From: Diplolepis rosae
Taxonomy: Eukaryota; Arthropoda; Insecta; Hymenoptera; Diplolepididae
Assembly: GCA_030998225.1 (NCBI GenBank)
Contig: JAPYXD010000753.1
Location: 310,001-374,000, forward strand
Length of the DNA: 64,000 bases
Direction of reading: 5' to 3'
The notes under the pieces: generated by a model
What the model saw: the letters and a program-made list of their open reading frames with translations, nothing else
What the model was told of the DNA's origin: nothing
Database searches by the model: none
Part shown: positions 22,601-34,869 of the stretch, in pieces
How positions within the stretch are numbered: the first letter of the stretch is position 1
Layout of the letters: each line of letters begins with the position of its first letter
Program-made: the position numbers and the translations under genes

Positions 22601-22767
22601 TATTTACTAGATATTTATTAATTAATATTATTAATTATTTTTTATTTCAGGGTTTGCCAACGCTGGACTCTGAGGGTAAAGAAATTAGCAAAGGTCAGTT
22701 GAAAAAACTTCAAAAATTGCAGCAAGCACAGGAGAAAAGATATAACGAATACCTCGCTAGTTTATGA
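19662..22767 (+). CDS. CysRS: Cysteinyl-tRNA synthetase, cytosolic
   Basis: Class I synthetase that activates cysteine with ATP and charges tRNA-Cys in the cytosol. Nine coding exons join in frame to 729 residues: 19662-19840, 19974-20316, 20541-20681, 20756-20966, 21046-21521, 21659-21803, 21877-22085, 22190-22558 and 22651-22767. The N-terminus reads [10 protein letters not shown] then [15 protein letters not shown], as in animal cytosolic enzymes, with no mitochondrial presequence. [15 protein letters not shown] holds the HIGH-type motif at 55-58. The KMSKS loop is at 396-400. Likely zinc ligands are C46, C338 (in GWHIEC), H363 and E367 (in FPHHDNE). A Lys/Glu/Ala-rich helix (about 630-669) and a short Lys-rich tail form the eukaryotic C-terminal extension. 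Intron 2 appears to use a GC donor (20317); all others are GT-AG. No damage is seen. Confidence 0.95.
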
Positions 22768-23430
22768 GAAAATATCTAATATTCCAGAAATGTTTTGAAG
22801 TAAAAAAGTTCTTTGAATACATGAAAAACTTTATATTTATAAGTTTATATTAATTAGGATTGAGAATTTTTTTCACTGAGAAGATTTATGTTTGATATAA
22901 TCAAGCAGTGTATTATTACATTTAGGGAACTTGATTTGTTGCGCGTCAATAGAATTGTGTGAGGCTAAAATTTAAACTAGAAATATTTAGTTGAAATTTA
23001 TAATTATCTGTTTTCAGTTGTTTGTAAAACTTTTTTAGGTAAAGATCATTTTTGTAAAAGTTATGTTAAGGACTAGTCTGCATCGTTCATTTTCGGCGAA
23101 ATCATGTTCTATTAGTTGAATTGTGTTATTGACATAAATTTGGTCAAGTTTTTGTATAAAATACAAGAAAGGTGGATTTTTCTCTGTGTACTTTGTGGTG
23201 TATGTGTGAGGTTTTTTAGTCTGTATTTAATATATCATTCATTGGATTAAGACAAAACGATTAACTTAAATTACTCATGCTAAAAATAAAATTTCTGTTA
23301 CTTTATGAATTTTATGATCTTGAAAATAATTTTCTGTTAGAATAACGTTTGAAATTTCAGGACATTACATATAACTTTAACATAATTTTTAATAGCAATA
23401 AATATGTACCTAAATTGAAATAAAGAATCT
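22768..23430 (+). other. CysRS 3' UTR
   Basis: AT-rich sequence after the stop codon. The first clear polyadenylation signals are AATAAA at 23397-23402 and 23419-23424, giving a 3-prime UTR of about 650 bp. No other feature is seen. Confidence 0.5.
23397..23424 (+). terminator. Candidate CysRS polyadenylation signals
   Basis: Two AATAAA hexamers 22 bp apart, followed by T- and GT-rich sequence. Confidence 0.45.
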
Positions 23431-23849
23431 ATTATAAACTTGTTATTTTAGACTATAATTATGTGCTTTGATATATTATGTGCTTTTAGTGGGTATAGCC
23501 ATTTATGAAGACATTTTCACATCTCAGAAAAATAAATTAGGGGAAAAATATTGTACTGGTCACTATGAAGACACTTATTCCTATTTAAATAATGAAAATA
23601 TTAATTAACCTGTAAGTAAATATTGTAAGAGTTACTATGTATATTGTTAATTCGTACAATATTTTGATCTTCAAATGGGGATAAATAATATCTTGGAAGC
23701 TGTCCATAAATTAAGTGAAAGTAATTTTTGACATTTTTATCCATTCACCCATTTCTGTGTAGGTCCGTATTTTTTCAGACCCATCAAAAATAATATTTAT
23801 TATCTTTTTTTTTTATCATTTAATTTTATTTATATGAATAATTAAAGGA

Positions 23850-24300
23850 CCAATTCAGACCGGTGAATAAGATTCAGAAACATACCTGGAAACGATCCGT
23901 TCAATTGGCTTTAATCAGTGCTACACCATTTAATCCGACTGAATGAATTCGTTTCAATGGTGTTTCTGATTGAGTGAATCAGATTTTACCCGATTCTATC
24001 GATTATTTTAAATTGTCCGGGTTGATCTAAACCTAATTTTCAACCTGAATAAATCCGAGGCCGAATTAATAAATTCGATTTAGATCAATCCAAGCTCGGA
24101 TTGATTCCGATTGAAAACTTGGTTTGGATTTATTTGGATTGAAGTCTAGGATTAAATTGAATTGATTTACAGCCGATTTACGTAAAACAAGATTAAAGAC
24201 GTTTTTAGGATTGGTTCGAAAACAGATTTCGGAATGACTCTAAGTATCTCTTATTCGCTCAAATTGAATTCCAGTCCAAAATTTTCGCCAGGGTGGCACG
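23850..24300. repeat. AATCCGA-motif repeat block, block 1
   Basis: Variants of AATCCGA, TCGGATTGA and GATTTATTCGGATT recur about every 10-15 bases on both strands. The right edge, AAAATTTTCGCCAGGGT (about 24279-24295), matches the terminal motif of the better preserved copy at 25949-26996. The left edge is decayed. Confidence 0.6.
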
Positions 24301-24770
24301 ACATTTTTCTCTCAGTAATTACAGAAATATTTTCTGATATACAACTACTGGTTATTGCATTTTAAAGGTAATATAAATTTCTTTATTACACTTGAAGATG
24401 AAAAAAAATGTATTTTCTTTCTTTTTATAGAGGAAACTTCTTTATTTCTCGTAACAGGAAGTAATTATATAGGGCGCGTCAAAATATTCACAAAAGCTTG
24501 CTGTCTTTATTATTCATTCTTCAAATGACCCTTTTGTGAATGATTTCGACACTTGCATGATTAAGGTATTATTTTAATATCCGTTTTATATGTAATATTT
24601 TATTTAAATAGACATATATTAACGAATAATTGTAAAGTTCTCATCATTTATCTTTAGAGACATAAAAAGTTGTTTACGTTCTTACATATTATTTTTGATA
24701 AAATTGCAACATTTATTTATATCTGAAAAATGAACATTTTTTCCAAGTTTAATATATAATATTTAACTAA
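24301..24770. other. Unique AT-rich spacer
   Basis: No gene or repeat family recognised between two AATCCGA blocks. Confidence 0.4.
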
Positions 24771-24774
24771 CGCA

Positions 24775-25000
24775 GTCGAAACTGGCGAAAGTTTCGTAAA
24801 GGAATATAACTAGTGAATACGAGCCAATCCGAAATCTGTTTCCAAACCATTCTAAATCATTTCGAATCAATCCGAAAACATTTTGAATCTGAATTTAACT
24901 GAATGAATCCTAACTCGGGTTGATCTAAACCGATATTTCAATTTGAATTAGTCCGAATGAATTCGAGGTCGAAATGATTCAGATTGTAAGGTTAGTTTGC
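24775..25000. repeat. AATCCGA-motif repeat block, block 2
   Basis: Begins with CTGGCGAAAGTTTCG, the family terminal motif. It continues with CCAATCCGAAATCTGTTTCC and similar units to about 25000. The right terminus is missing. Confidence 0.55.
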
Positions 25001-25437
25001 TTTTGTTTCGTCCTTTGTATCGCCACATTAATTAAGATATCGAGTTAATACTTTGAATATTTATTAGGTGAAAAGCAGTAAAGAACGTTTATCTGGTCCT
25101 AATATATCTGGTCCTAGTATAATAATTATTTATAATTATAAAGAAACTTTTTATCGAATTTTTTTTTACCAATTATAAAAATTTAGGAGTTGTCAGACAT
25201 ATCTTAGTGCATTTTCTACGATTTCACAAATTTTCAACTCGATATTCCATTTTGCATGGGAATGGGGTTACAGGGGTTACAGAAACTAAGGTGCCGGCAA
25301 GGTAGGAATCTTTGGGTGTTCCATGAACTTAAAGTAGCTGTTTCGTGGAAAATCAGATCTCCAAGAAAAATATTTAATTACATTTTTTAGGAATTGCAAT
25401 ATTATTATTAATATATTAAAGAATTTTGAAAATCTTT

Positions 25438-25512
25438 CTGTGGAAAAAAAGACGCTTTCGACTGCGCTGGGATTCGAGCCCAGGTCTTTCGATTACCGGT
25501 CGACTGCAATAA
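25438..25512 (-). other. tRNA-like fragment with internal B-box
   Basis: On the - strand the segment reads CTGGGCTCGAATCCCAG, a 5 bp stem and 7-base loop like a T-arm/B-box, preceded by CGACCGGTAATCGAAAGACC and followed by a run of T. The anticodon arm does not fold properly and no D-arm is found, so it is not a working tRNA. A tRNA pseudogene or a SINE remnant fits best. Confidence 0.4.
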
Positions 25513-25948
25513 TGATATCATTTGGAAAGAAAAGATTATTTTCCATAAAAAAACTTGAACGTATAAAAATTATTTATTTAGAAATTTTTTTTATATACAT
25601 GCATATGTGAGCACCAATTTTTCAAAAGTGTTCGGGTTTCAGCAAATAAGAGTTTGTCTCTGACAAAAGACAATAAAGCACACCTGTTAACTTTTTTTTA
25701 GCAAAATTAAAAAAAAAAAATTATGAGACTTATCGACAATTACAGTTAATTGTAAAAATTGTTGTAAAATTCTCTTCTGATGTAGTTTCCAAATTTTCAG
25801 GAAGATATTTTGTAAAATATGAAAGTTATCTTGCATGAACTTACACAAGAATTTGGTCACGTGGTATGGTTGATCCATGGCCTTAAGGTTCGAGAAAACG
25901 AGCTCTCATTTATGAAAATTCCATGATTTTGTAAAAATTTGGTGCTTA

Positions 25949-26996
25949 CCCTGGCGGAAGTATCGGATAGGAATTCATTCTGAGCCAATCAGAACTATTC
26001 CGATTCATCACGATATCTGTATCCGAACCAATGCAAATCATTCCGTACCAATCCGAAAAATGTATTTTAACTCGATTGATAAAAAAGGGTAAAAAATCGA
26101 TCTGACCTAATCCGATTTAATCCGAGGCAACTATCCGAATAAATCCGAACCAATCCGGAACCAAGTTTCTAATCCGAGCTCGAATTGAATTGGATTGAAA
26201 ACTTGTTTCGGATTGGTTCGGATTTATGTGGATAGTTGCCCCGGATTAAATCGGATTAGGTCAGATCGATTTTTTACCGTTTTTTATCAAACGAGTTACA
26301 AAAAATTTTTCGGATTGGTTCGGAATGATTCGCATTGGCTCGGATACAGATATCGTGATGAATCGGAATAGTTCTGATTGACTCGGAATAACCTAATCCG
26401 ATTTAATGCGAGTCAACTATCCCAATGAATTCGAACCAATCCGGAACCAAGTTTCTAATCCGAGGCTCGAAATGAATTGGTTTGAAAACTTGGTTTCGGA
26501 TTGGTTCGGATTTATTCGGATAGTTGCCTCGGATTAAATCGGATTAGGTCAGATCGATTTTTTACCTTTTTTCATCAAACGAGTTAAAATACATTTTTCG
26601 GATTGGTACGGAATGATTCGCATTGGCTCGGATATAGATATCGTGATGAATCAGAATAGTTCTGGTTGGCTCGGAATAACCTAATCCGATTTAATCCAAG
26701 TCAACTATCCGAATGAATTCGAACCAATCCGGAACCAAGTTTCTAATCCGAGCTCGAATTGAATCGGATTAAAAACTTGGTTTTGCATTGGTTTCGGATT
26801 TATTCGGATAGTTGCCTTGGATTAAATCGGATTAGGTCAGATCGATTTTTTACCTTTCTTCATCAAACGAGTTAAAATACATTTTTCGGATTGGTACGGA
26901 ATGATTTGCATTGGCTCGGATACAGATATCGTGATGAATCGGAATAGTTCTGATTGGCTCGGAATGAATTCCTATCCAATACTTTCACCAGGGTAG
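25949..26996. mobile_element. AATCCGA-family element with intact ends
   Basis: The element starts CCCTGGCGGAAGTATCGG and ends with the inverted ATACTTTCACCAGGG, flanked by TA on both sides. After the ends come inverted copies of ATAGGAATTCATTC and GAGCCAATCAGAAC. The interior carries about three tandem units of about 290 bp built from AATCCGA/TCGGATT motifs; GATATCGTGATGAATC recurs at intervals. There is no open frame. TA flanks suggest a Tc1/mariner-type mechanism. This copy defines the family seen in seven blocks of the window. Confidence 0.7.
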
Positions 26997-27279
26997 ATAA
27001 ATTAAAAACTCTCCACTCAAAAATAAAAGTTTTCAAGTGAATTATTTTTTTATGTTTAAAATTTGTTTCATGAAAAATAGTATTTTCTCTTCAAACGAAT
27101 TAATAATATAATATTGTGGGTTTCCGCGAAAAAACTACTGTAACTTAGTTGCTGCTGACTATTATAATTAGTGAAATTAGTGAATTTATATAGGAAATTA
27201 TTAGTCACTAATTAAATTTTAGAGAGTACTTATTGTATATTATTTATATTTTCCTATCAGTACTATTTTTCTAGTTCGA

Positions 27280-27720
27280 CAGTTTATCGAATGTAAAGAG
27301 CGAGTTTCTCAAGCCTTCAGTCCGGAGATCCTGGAACCCCTTTTTTTTCGATATCCCGCAGATAGAAGAAGCGACCAGGAGGGCGAAAGGATTCATCCCT
27401 TCGTATCGCGGACTTTCGAATCCGTGGCTTGACGGAGGGGTTGAAAAAAAATGGTTAGGGTGATCGTGGGTGAGTCACTATCGGGCTGAGGGTGGCGCGG
27501 ATTGGGGTGGCCGCGGACTTTTTTTATCTGCAGGGCTTTGTAGCACTGAAGCTGGTCCGGTTGCACCCTTGCTTCGGAGTATCTTCTCGAATCCGCGATC
27601 AACTGAGAGAGAAAGTGAGACGGAGAAAAAAAAGAAGGGAAATTATTCATGACATGGATACCCACGTAGGCACACACACACATGTGAAAATACATATAAA
27701 GGCACAAGGGGTGCGCTAAA
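27280..27720. promoter_or_regulatory. GC-richer unique island, possible regulatory DNA
   Basis: A non-repetitive block with CpGs, runs of T and A, GA-rich tracts and an AP-1-like TGAGTCA (about 27472). Overlapping open frames on both strands match no known protein. It could be a promoter, enhancer or untranslated exon. This reading is inferred from composition only. Confidence 0.3.
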
Positions 27721-28215
27721 TTAGGAAGGGTTGGAAAAAAAGTTGGTCACGAGTTCTCGTTCCTTTTTCCGGAATGTAAAAGCATTTCGAGCTCTTAAAG
27801 GAATCTATAATTTTATAGGAAAAAAACTCACTAAAATTCAATGTCTAGGTTGAAATTACCAATTACTGGCGACAAATCAAGGTGATCTGAAAATTTGCAA
27901 TTTTTTTGATTGGGAAAAATGTTTGAGTATTAATATTTATACAGATATATTTTTATTTGTAATTTAGAATAACTTTGGTTTTTTTTCTTTTACCATACAG
28001 TTCAACTCCGATAAGTGTCTAACTTCTGGACGTTAGGGCAGGGAAATTCGAGGAAATGGAAGCTCAATATTTTAGTGTGAGGGAAAGTTCGTGTAAGGGA
28101 GAGTAAAATTTTATTAGAAGAATATATGAGATTTTTTTGACAAAACTCAATTTCTAAGGAATTTGATATAAAAAATGATCGAGATATTAATTCAGAATGT
28201 TAATATTTCTTATAA
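27721..28215. other. Unique AT-rich spacer
   Basis: No gene, RNA or transposon end recognised. Confidence 0.4.
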
Positions 28216-29480
28216 AGAAATCATTGACCTGGTCATGGCTTGGCATAAGATGCAAGTCTAGACCGAAGCTTGAAATTATATGCCAAGCCTGGGTCTAGGC
28301 TAGGCCATAGCAAAATGCTTGCATTGGATGAAAGTCATAAACAAACGGTCTTGTTACTATACCCGAGGTTGAAATTTTGCGACTTGGCCCAGGACTGGAA
28401 TTGAATGCCAAACAGGCCTCGACCTAATAGGATAGATTGAAAATTCAAAACGTTTCTTCGTAATAATGAATTTGCCAGGCCTGGGCCAGGCCAGGTAGAT
28501 AAAATATTCCAAAATTGTCTATGGAATAATCAGTTTGCCAGATCAGGCCTGGCTCATAATTTTGTGCCCGGTTCAAGCCTGGTTTGAGCCAAATTAAATT
28601 CCTTTCATTGAATAGAAACTATAAACATAATTTTTTCTCTTGACAACCGTGTGGGAATTCTGTGACCTGGTTCAATACTAGAAATTAACGCCTAACCAGG
28701 TCTGGGCCTAGTCGGGTAAATTGAGTATTCAAAAAATATCTTTGCAATAATCAGTTTGACAGGCCGGGCCTAGACACGGTTTTAGACTAAGTTGGAACAT
28801 GCAAGACTAGGACTAGCTCATAATTATAAGCCCAGTCTTGGCCTGGTTCGGGCCACATCAAAATCCATTCATTGGATAGAAATCATAAACATCATTTTTA
28901 CTTTTTACACCCGTGTGGGAATTCTGTGACCTGGTCATTACTAGAAATTATAGCCTATCCAGGTCTGGGCCTAGTCAGGTAGATTGAGTATTCAAAAAGT
29001 GTCTTTGCAATAATCAGTTTGACTGGCCGGTTCTAGACACGGTTTTAGACTAAGTTGGAACATGCAAGACTAGGACTAGCTCATAATTATAAGCCCAGTC
29101 TTGGCCTAGTTTGGGCCACATCAAAATCCTTTCATTGGATAGAAATCATAAACATAATTACTTCTTTTTACAACTGTGTGGAAATTTTGTGACCTGGTTC
29201 AATACTAGAAATTAAGGCCTAACCAGGTCTGGGCCTAGTCAGGTAAATTGAGTATTCAAAAAATATCTTTGCAATAATCAGTTTGACAGGCCGGGCCAAG
29301 ACACGGTGTTAGACTAAGTAAGAGCTTGCAAGACTAGGGCCAGCTCATAATTATAAGCGCAGTCGTGGCCTGGTTTGGGCCACCTCAAAAGTCTTTCATT
29401 GGATAGAAATCATAAAAATAATTTTTTCTTTTTACACCCTTGTGGGAATTCTGTGGCTAGACCTTGCCAGTTCTGTACCC
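28216..29480. repeat. Tandem array, about 262 bp period, GGCCTGGGCC motif
   Basis: Four to five diverged units. Anchor points such as TACTAGAAATTA occur near 28677, 28937 and 29200, about 262 bp apart. Within each unit the self-complementary motif family GGCCTGGGCCAGGCC, AGGTCTGGGCCTAG and GCCTGGTT recurs. ATTGGATAGAAATCATAAAC is a conserved spacer. The leftmost units are the most diverged. No coding potential. Confidence 0.75.
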
Positions 29481-29579
29481 GGTTGACGCCATGGCAAAAT
29501 TTCTACATGCGTGTATGCAAATATGTTCTTTTGCTAGTTCGTTTTTAGAAATACGATTGTGTGTGACCTAATAATATAA

Positions 29580-29935
29580 TAAATGCGTTCGACATTTACG
29601 TTTGCTTAGAATTTTCACGCAGTGGTATTTGGAACGATATGGGGGCACGAATGCTATAAGATTTGATCAGAAAAAAGATAGGCCGCGGGCTAAGAGAGAG
29701 GCGAGGGTGGTGAAAAAACCCCGTTCAAGGGCGATCGCTGGCACCCTCTGGCACCCTTTAGCTAACCCCTACAGTGCTGCGTTAAAAAAACGTGGCTACC
29801 CCGTAACGATTTTTTTTCTCCTGAGCCCCATTTCCAAATGCTCACTAATTACGTTCTTAAACGAAATTATATGCGCAAGACGCCTCTGGCAGTCACCCTG
29901 GGATTTTGGGACAAATGCCAATCTATGAAGAAAAC
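29580..29935. other. Unique GC-richer island
   Basis: Non-repetitive sequence with a 108-codon open frame (29602-29928) that resembles no known protein and has no convincing splice or translation context. It may be regulatory or a lineage-specific exon, but I cannot support either. Confidence 0.25.
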
Positions 29936-29989
29936 GCATGTAATTTGAGTCAACATTTTTGAGGTGTTTGGACTATAAAATTTCTATAA

Positions 29990-31070
29990 TTAGACGTCAA
30001 TATGGATTTTATCTTCATGTTCTTAAGAATCTTATCCCTACGATATATTTGGAAGAAGCGTATAAAAACGGATAGGAAAAAATAGATTCTCATACAAGTT
30101 TTATATTTGTAAAGATGGACATTTTTAAATGTTTATATCCTTTTCACACTCATGAGTCTCTATTCGTCTGAATACTTTTTTATTTGTAAAGTAGATTTCT
30201 ATCCGTGAAAGGAATGCTCATATTTAATTATTTTTATTTTTCTGAATCGAGTTTAAGAAACTTTTAATCAGATTGCAATTAAAATAGAATTTTAGACTAC
30301 TTTATTCGTTTCTATTCGTTTAAAATAATTTAAGGGAAGAAATTGAAAAATTGAATTTTCACATCATAACTTACTATTTTATTCGTAAGTCGGCTGATAG
30401 AAATGTTATGAGCTGCTATGCGCCTTTATTCGTTTCTATATTTTTTTCATGTCACGCGTATTCTTTTGTTTTCAATTCCTATTCGTCGGGTGTTATATAT
30501 TTTTATTTTTAAGTGACTGCGCTTTATTATCAACCTTGCATGAACAAAAGTTCTATCCGTATCAAGAAACTTCCATATACTCAAACCCCTTCTTGGAAAT
30601 GTTGCTTTCTATCAATTTTTATCGACAATTTCTTGTTGGTCTACAAATAAATTGTTACCCGTGATTGATATTACGTTTTACCAGCCAACCTCCAATGAAT
30701 GACCGCTTTAATAATTTTGTAACCTAATTTTCATGCATTTCTTTCAATCTGTATTTTAATCCGTCTTTATCCGTGATCAAATCTTCTCACCATTACTTTC
30801 AAGCGATATATATTATGAAGTTCCTTTCTAACCGTTATTGTTAGAAACGATCTATTCGTCTCAATTCTTTTTATCATTAAATTTCTCTGATGTTTTCTGT
30901 GGCTTTCACGAACGAAAACTATAATCAGGTTTTATCCGTGTCAATTCCTATTTTTATAAGGTTTCGCCGTATCTATGATTCTTTATTGGATTTTATCCGT
31001 ATTTATTTGACTCGCATTCTTCTTGAACTTTTATTTTTTCTTTATGGATTAAAATAAATAAACATTAAAT
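29990..31070. repeat. Degenerate CTATTCGT / TATCCGT motif repeat
   Basis: Short units such as TCTATTCGTTTCTATTCG, TTTTATCCGTATTTAT and TATAAAAACGGATAGG recur throughout about 1.1 kb, mostly in one orientation. No long-period array or termini are visible. Confidence 0.5.
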
Positions 31071-31129
31071 TTATTCCGTTGAGGCAGGGAACTCTCAAAA
31101 AAGGTCTTCCTTTCAAAACTTGCAAATCA

Positions 31130-31515
31130 TGAAAGCTAATATCTTAAATGTGTGGGAGTCGAGAAGTGGGAAGGGAAAATAAGGAATCGAGTTGAAAAAA
31201 AGCGCGAGTCTGATTACAAATTTATAAAGAAATACATCTCGTGTCTTCTCTTGATAGGGGTCGTTTGGGACAAGTGGGGGTGTGGGTGGGGTGGGTTACT
31301 CGAGGGGTTAAAGTTCCGCACCCTTGGACGATGGACCTTTCAGTTCCGACTTTTTATATACATATATATTCTCGCGGGGCTGGGAGCGAATCATAAGAAG
31401 GAACAAAATTTACTTCGGGTAGCGAAAAGGGGTGGCAAAAGCCTGATTGAAGAGGGCATGATGTTTAATTCAAAGAAATTGCAGGAACACGCCCCGTTAA
31501 CAGAACACTGAGTAA
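31130..31515. other. Unique G-rich island
   Basis: Non-repetitive and G-rich on the + strand, with GGGGGTGTGGGTGGGGTGGG-like runs near 31277. A 119-codon open frame here (31152-31511) is purine-rich but matches no family. The G runs could form a quadruplex. I do not call a gene. Confidence 0.3.
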
Positions 31516-31659
31516 CGTGTCTACTTTTTTCTTATATAAAAGATGAAAGAAGTATAAAGAAAAAGAAACAGGTGCAAAGTTCTCTTAAAGACAAACGAAA
31601 ATAGGACGTGAATTAATCCATTGTATTTGTAAAGTGCATTAATCAATTTTACATTTGAT

Positions 31660-33672
31660 ATGCTTTTGACCAGGTATTACATAGTTTGCCATGATAGAAA
31701 CCGTGCTATTGTACTATCTAGCCCGCCTGAGCAGATTCTATTCAGGTGCTAGTGAGTCTTTTACAATAGAGAAAATTTAACACACTAAATGAATAATCTA
31801 ACCAGAATTAGATTTCATGAATAGTTCTTCAATTTAAATACATGTTTGAAAGTCTGTTTAGATACTATGGTCAGGGATAGTTTAAGAACTGTATAGTTTT
31901 CCAAGTTTGAAAAATATTTTACAGCTCTTACTGGAAGGTTTGATGCAACACTATTCAGAAACTAGTCAGTCTGCGATAATATATATTTTATTATAACTGT
32001 CTAGGTTCTAGGCAGTCTAAATAGATTCAGTTCAGTTATTAAATAGGTTGCCTACATAGAAATATTTTTAACAGGCGACTTAAGCGGCCTGTTTGAGTTT
32101 AATTTCGGCGCTGGATAGTTTAAACTTTCCACGAAATTTACATTTTCCAACCTAAATTCTGCTTAGTTTTCTAGGTCTGAAAAATATTTCATAAGTCTTA
32201 CTGGAAGGTCTGGTGCAACCCTATTCAGAAACTAGTCAGCTTGCGACAGTAGATACTTTATGATAACTGTTCAGGCAGTCTAAATAGGTCTGTATTAGTT
32301 ATTAAGGGGTTACCCCCACTTATTTTTATGCGGCAAGGTTAACTTTAATTAAGGCGCTGGATAGTTTAATCTTTCCATGATAAATTAATTTTCTTACCTT
32401 TAAATGGTAGTCCAATCGAATTCATATTTTAAATGCTGCTTGGTTTCCAACGTTTGGAGTATTGCTTGCAAATATGTATAGTAAGACATATCAAATACTC
32501 TCCAGGAGCTAGTCAGTCATTTCTAAATGCAAAATTTGCAGCGTTCCTTGTTAAATTATGTTTTCATTCGCCTCATTCAAAATAGGGCGCTAGTCGGGTG
32601 CTAGTTTAGACTAACCAGCGCCCAAATAGTTTCTTACTCTTATAAAAGCTAGGATATTTTTACAAAATGGCTGCGTTAAGTTTAATTTAGGCGCTGGATA
32701 GTTTAATCTTTCCATGATAAATTCATTTTCTAACCTTTAATAGGTAGTCCAATCGAATTCATAGTTTAAATGCTGCTTAGTTTCCCACGTTTGGAGTATT
32801 GCTTGCAGATATGTATAGTCATCCATATCAAATACTGTCCAGGACCTATTCAGTCATTTCTAAACGAAAATTTGCACTGCCCTTTATCAAATTATCTTTT
32901 CATTCGCTTCATTGAAAATAGGTCGCTAGTCGGTTGCTAGTTTAGACTAACCAGCGCCCAAATAGCTTCTTATTCTTATAAAGGCTAGGATATTTCTACA
33001 AAATTGCCAGGTTAAGTTTAATTAAGGCGCTGAATAGTTTAATCTTTCCATGATAAATTAATTTTCTAACCTTTAATAGGTCGTCTAATCGAATTCATAG
33101 TTTAAATGCTGCTTAGTTTCCCACGTTTGGAGTATTGCTTGCAGATATGTATAGTCATGCATATCAAATACTGTCCAGGACCTATTCAGTCATTTCTAAA
33201 CGAAAATTTGCAGTGCCCCTTATCAAATTATCTTTTCATTCGCTTCATTGAAAATAGGTCGCTAGTCGGTTGCTAGTTTAGACTAACCAGCGCCCAAATA
33301 TTTTCTTATTCTTATAATACCTAGGATATTTTTACAAAATTGCCAGGTTAAGTTTAATTAAGGCGCTGAATAGTTTAATCTTTCCATGATAAATTCATTT
33401 TCTAACCTTTAATAGGTAGTCCAATCGAATTCATAGTTTAAATGCTGCTTAGTTTCCCACGTTTGGAGTATTGCTTGCAGATATGTATAGTCATCCATAT
33501 CAAATACTGTCCAGGACCTATTCAGTCATTTCTAAACGAAAATTTGCACTGCCCTTTATCAAATTATCTTTTCATTCGCTTCATTGAAAATAGGTCGCTA
33601 GTCGGTTGCTAGTTTAGACTAACCAGCGCCCAAATAGCTTCTTATTCTTATAAAGGCTAGGATATTTCTACA
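31660..33672. repeat. Satellite-like tandem array, about 336 bp period
   Basis: The anchor GACTAACCAGCGCCC recurs at about 32609, 32944, 33281 and 33617, a period of 335-337 bp, with more diverged units to the left from about 31660. Units contain GCGCTGGATAGTTTAATC and inverted CTAG-centred motifs. The second and fourth well-preserved units are identical over their last 190 bp, whereas the third differs at several sites, which hints at a two-unit higher-order repeat. No coding sequence. Confidence 0.8.
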
Positions 33673-33679
33673 CGCTAGA

Positions 33680-34480
33680 GTATTTAAAACTCTACAAGTA
33701 TAGTAATTTGTCATTCAGTTCAGTTAACTAGTATTAGACTTGTTCCAGAATTGACAGTCACTATCGCACAAAATTGGTGCCTGGATAGTATCTTATTATT
33801 CTAAACAGATACTTTTTAAAGGGAAATACATTTTTTCTGTTATTTATTATTTTTTACTTAAACTTGGCTAATATTTTACATGAGTATATATACAAAATCG
33901 AAAGTTATGAAAAAAATGTCAAATATCTTTCTCGAAGTGAATTCTGTGGAATACGAAACTCTGTTGCGAATGTTTTCTGCACCATCTTGTCTTTATCCTA
34001 ATTGCAAGATTATATTGCAGAGTACGATCACGCTTGCGCATTTCAAGAGGGGAGACGAAAGAGTTATCTGAACGTACCAACCTCTGTCGACGAAGGGACG
34101 GCCTTGCGAGTTACTTGAACACCAATTAGGTGTCAGCCGCATTATCTGAATTGCGGATCATAATTGGCGATTAATTTCTTCATTAAAAATTTCATATAAA
34201 TCATAAGTAATTACTACCTAACGAAAGTAGCATTCTTATTTTATCTCTTGATGCACATTTCATTCAGGGCAGATTGTAAAGTTGCTGCTATATATCTACA
34301 TGATAATAATTACCATAGAATTATTAATTAATCGGTTATAACATTATTACGTTAAATAATAGCCTAACAAAGATTTCAATTTTGCAAAAGTTATTGAGAA
34401 ATTTTGTAAATGTTACGAAACTATTATGCAGCTTTTATGTAATTGTCAATAATAACTTATATAAAATATATAATACAATA
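33680..34480. promoter_or_regulatory. Unique spacer with possible enhancer block
   Basis: Non-repetitive. The part at about 34010-34190 is GC-richer and packs GATA-like TTATCT twice, AATTAGGTGTCAG, and TAATTGGCGATTAATTT (homeodomain-like). This suggests an enhancer, but the evidence is only motif density. The rest is plain AT-rich DNA. Confidence 0.25.
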
Positions 34481-34484
34481 TGTG

Positions 34485-34863
34485 CTCTCTAAATCTGAAT
34501 CAGTCACATTTTCACTGATTGAATCAGTAATTTGCATTTCCATTAATTCGACAGTGAAAAATATTTTTGCACTGCTGAATCAGTGAAAATGCAAATTACT
34601 GGTTCAGTCAGTGAAAATTTGACTGATTCAGATTTAGAGAGTCACTGATTCATCAGTGCAAAAATATTTTTCACTGTCGAACTGTCAAATCAGTTAATTT
34701 TTACTGATTGCATCAATGAAAAATATTTTTCACCGATAAATCAGTTGTATTTCACTGAAGTGATCAGGGAAATTTGACTGATTTACAGTAACCTCTTTAG
34801 CTATTCGAATCAGTCAAATTTCACTGATAATCAGTAGATTTTGACTGATTCAGATTTAGAGAG
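34485..34863. mobile_element. CTCTCTAAATC MITE, copy 1, compound
   Basis: Ends CTCTCTAAATCTGAATCAG and CTGATTCAGATTTAGAGAG are inverted, and TG flanks both sides. The interior iterates ACTGATTCAGT-type motifs in both orientations. A further GATTTAGAGAG end at 34631-34641 closes a first 157 bp unit, so this copy looks like one element followed by a partial second. No coding sequence. Confidence 0.75.
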
Positions 34864-34869
34864 TGTAAT

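Noticed and set aside
25438..25512. Working tRNA gene on the - strand
   Set aside because: Only the T-arm folds. The anticodon stem, the D-arm and the acceptor pairing are absent.
29602..29928. 108-codon open frame as a gene
   Set aside because: No similarity to any family I know, a poor start context, and no splice partners. The base composition explains the open frame.
31152..31511. 119-codon open frame as a gene
   Set aside because: Purine-rich strand bias makes stops rare. No domain or signal is visible.
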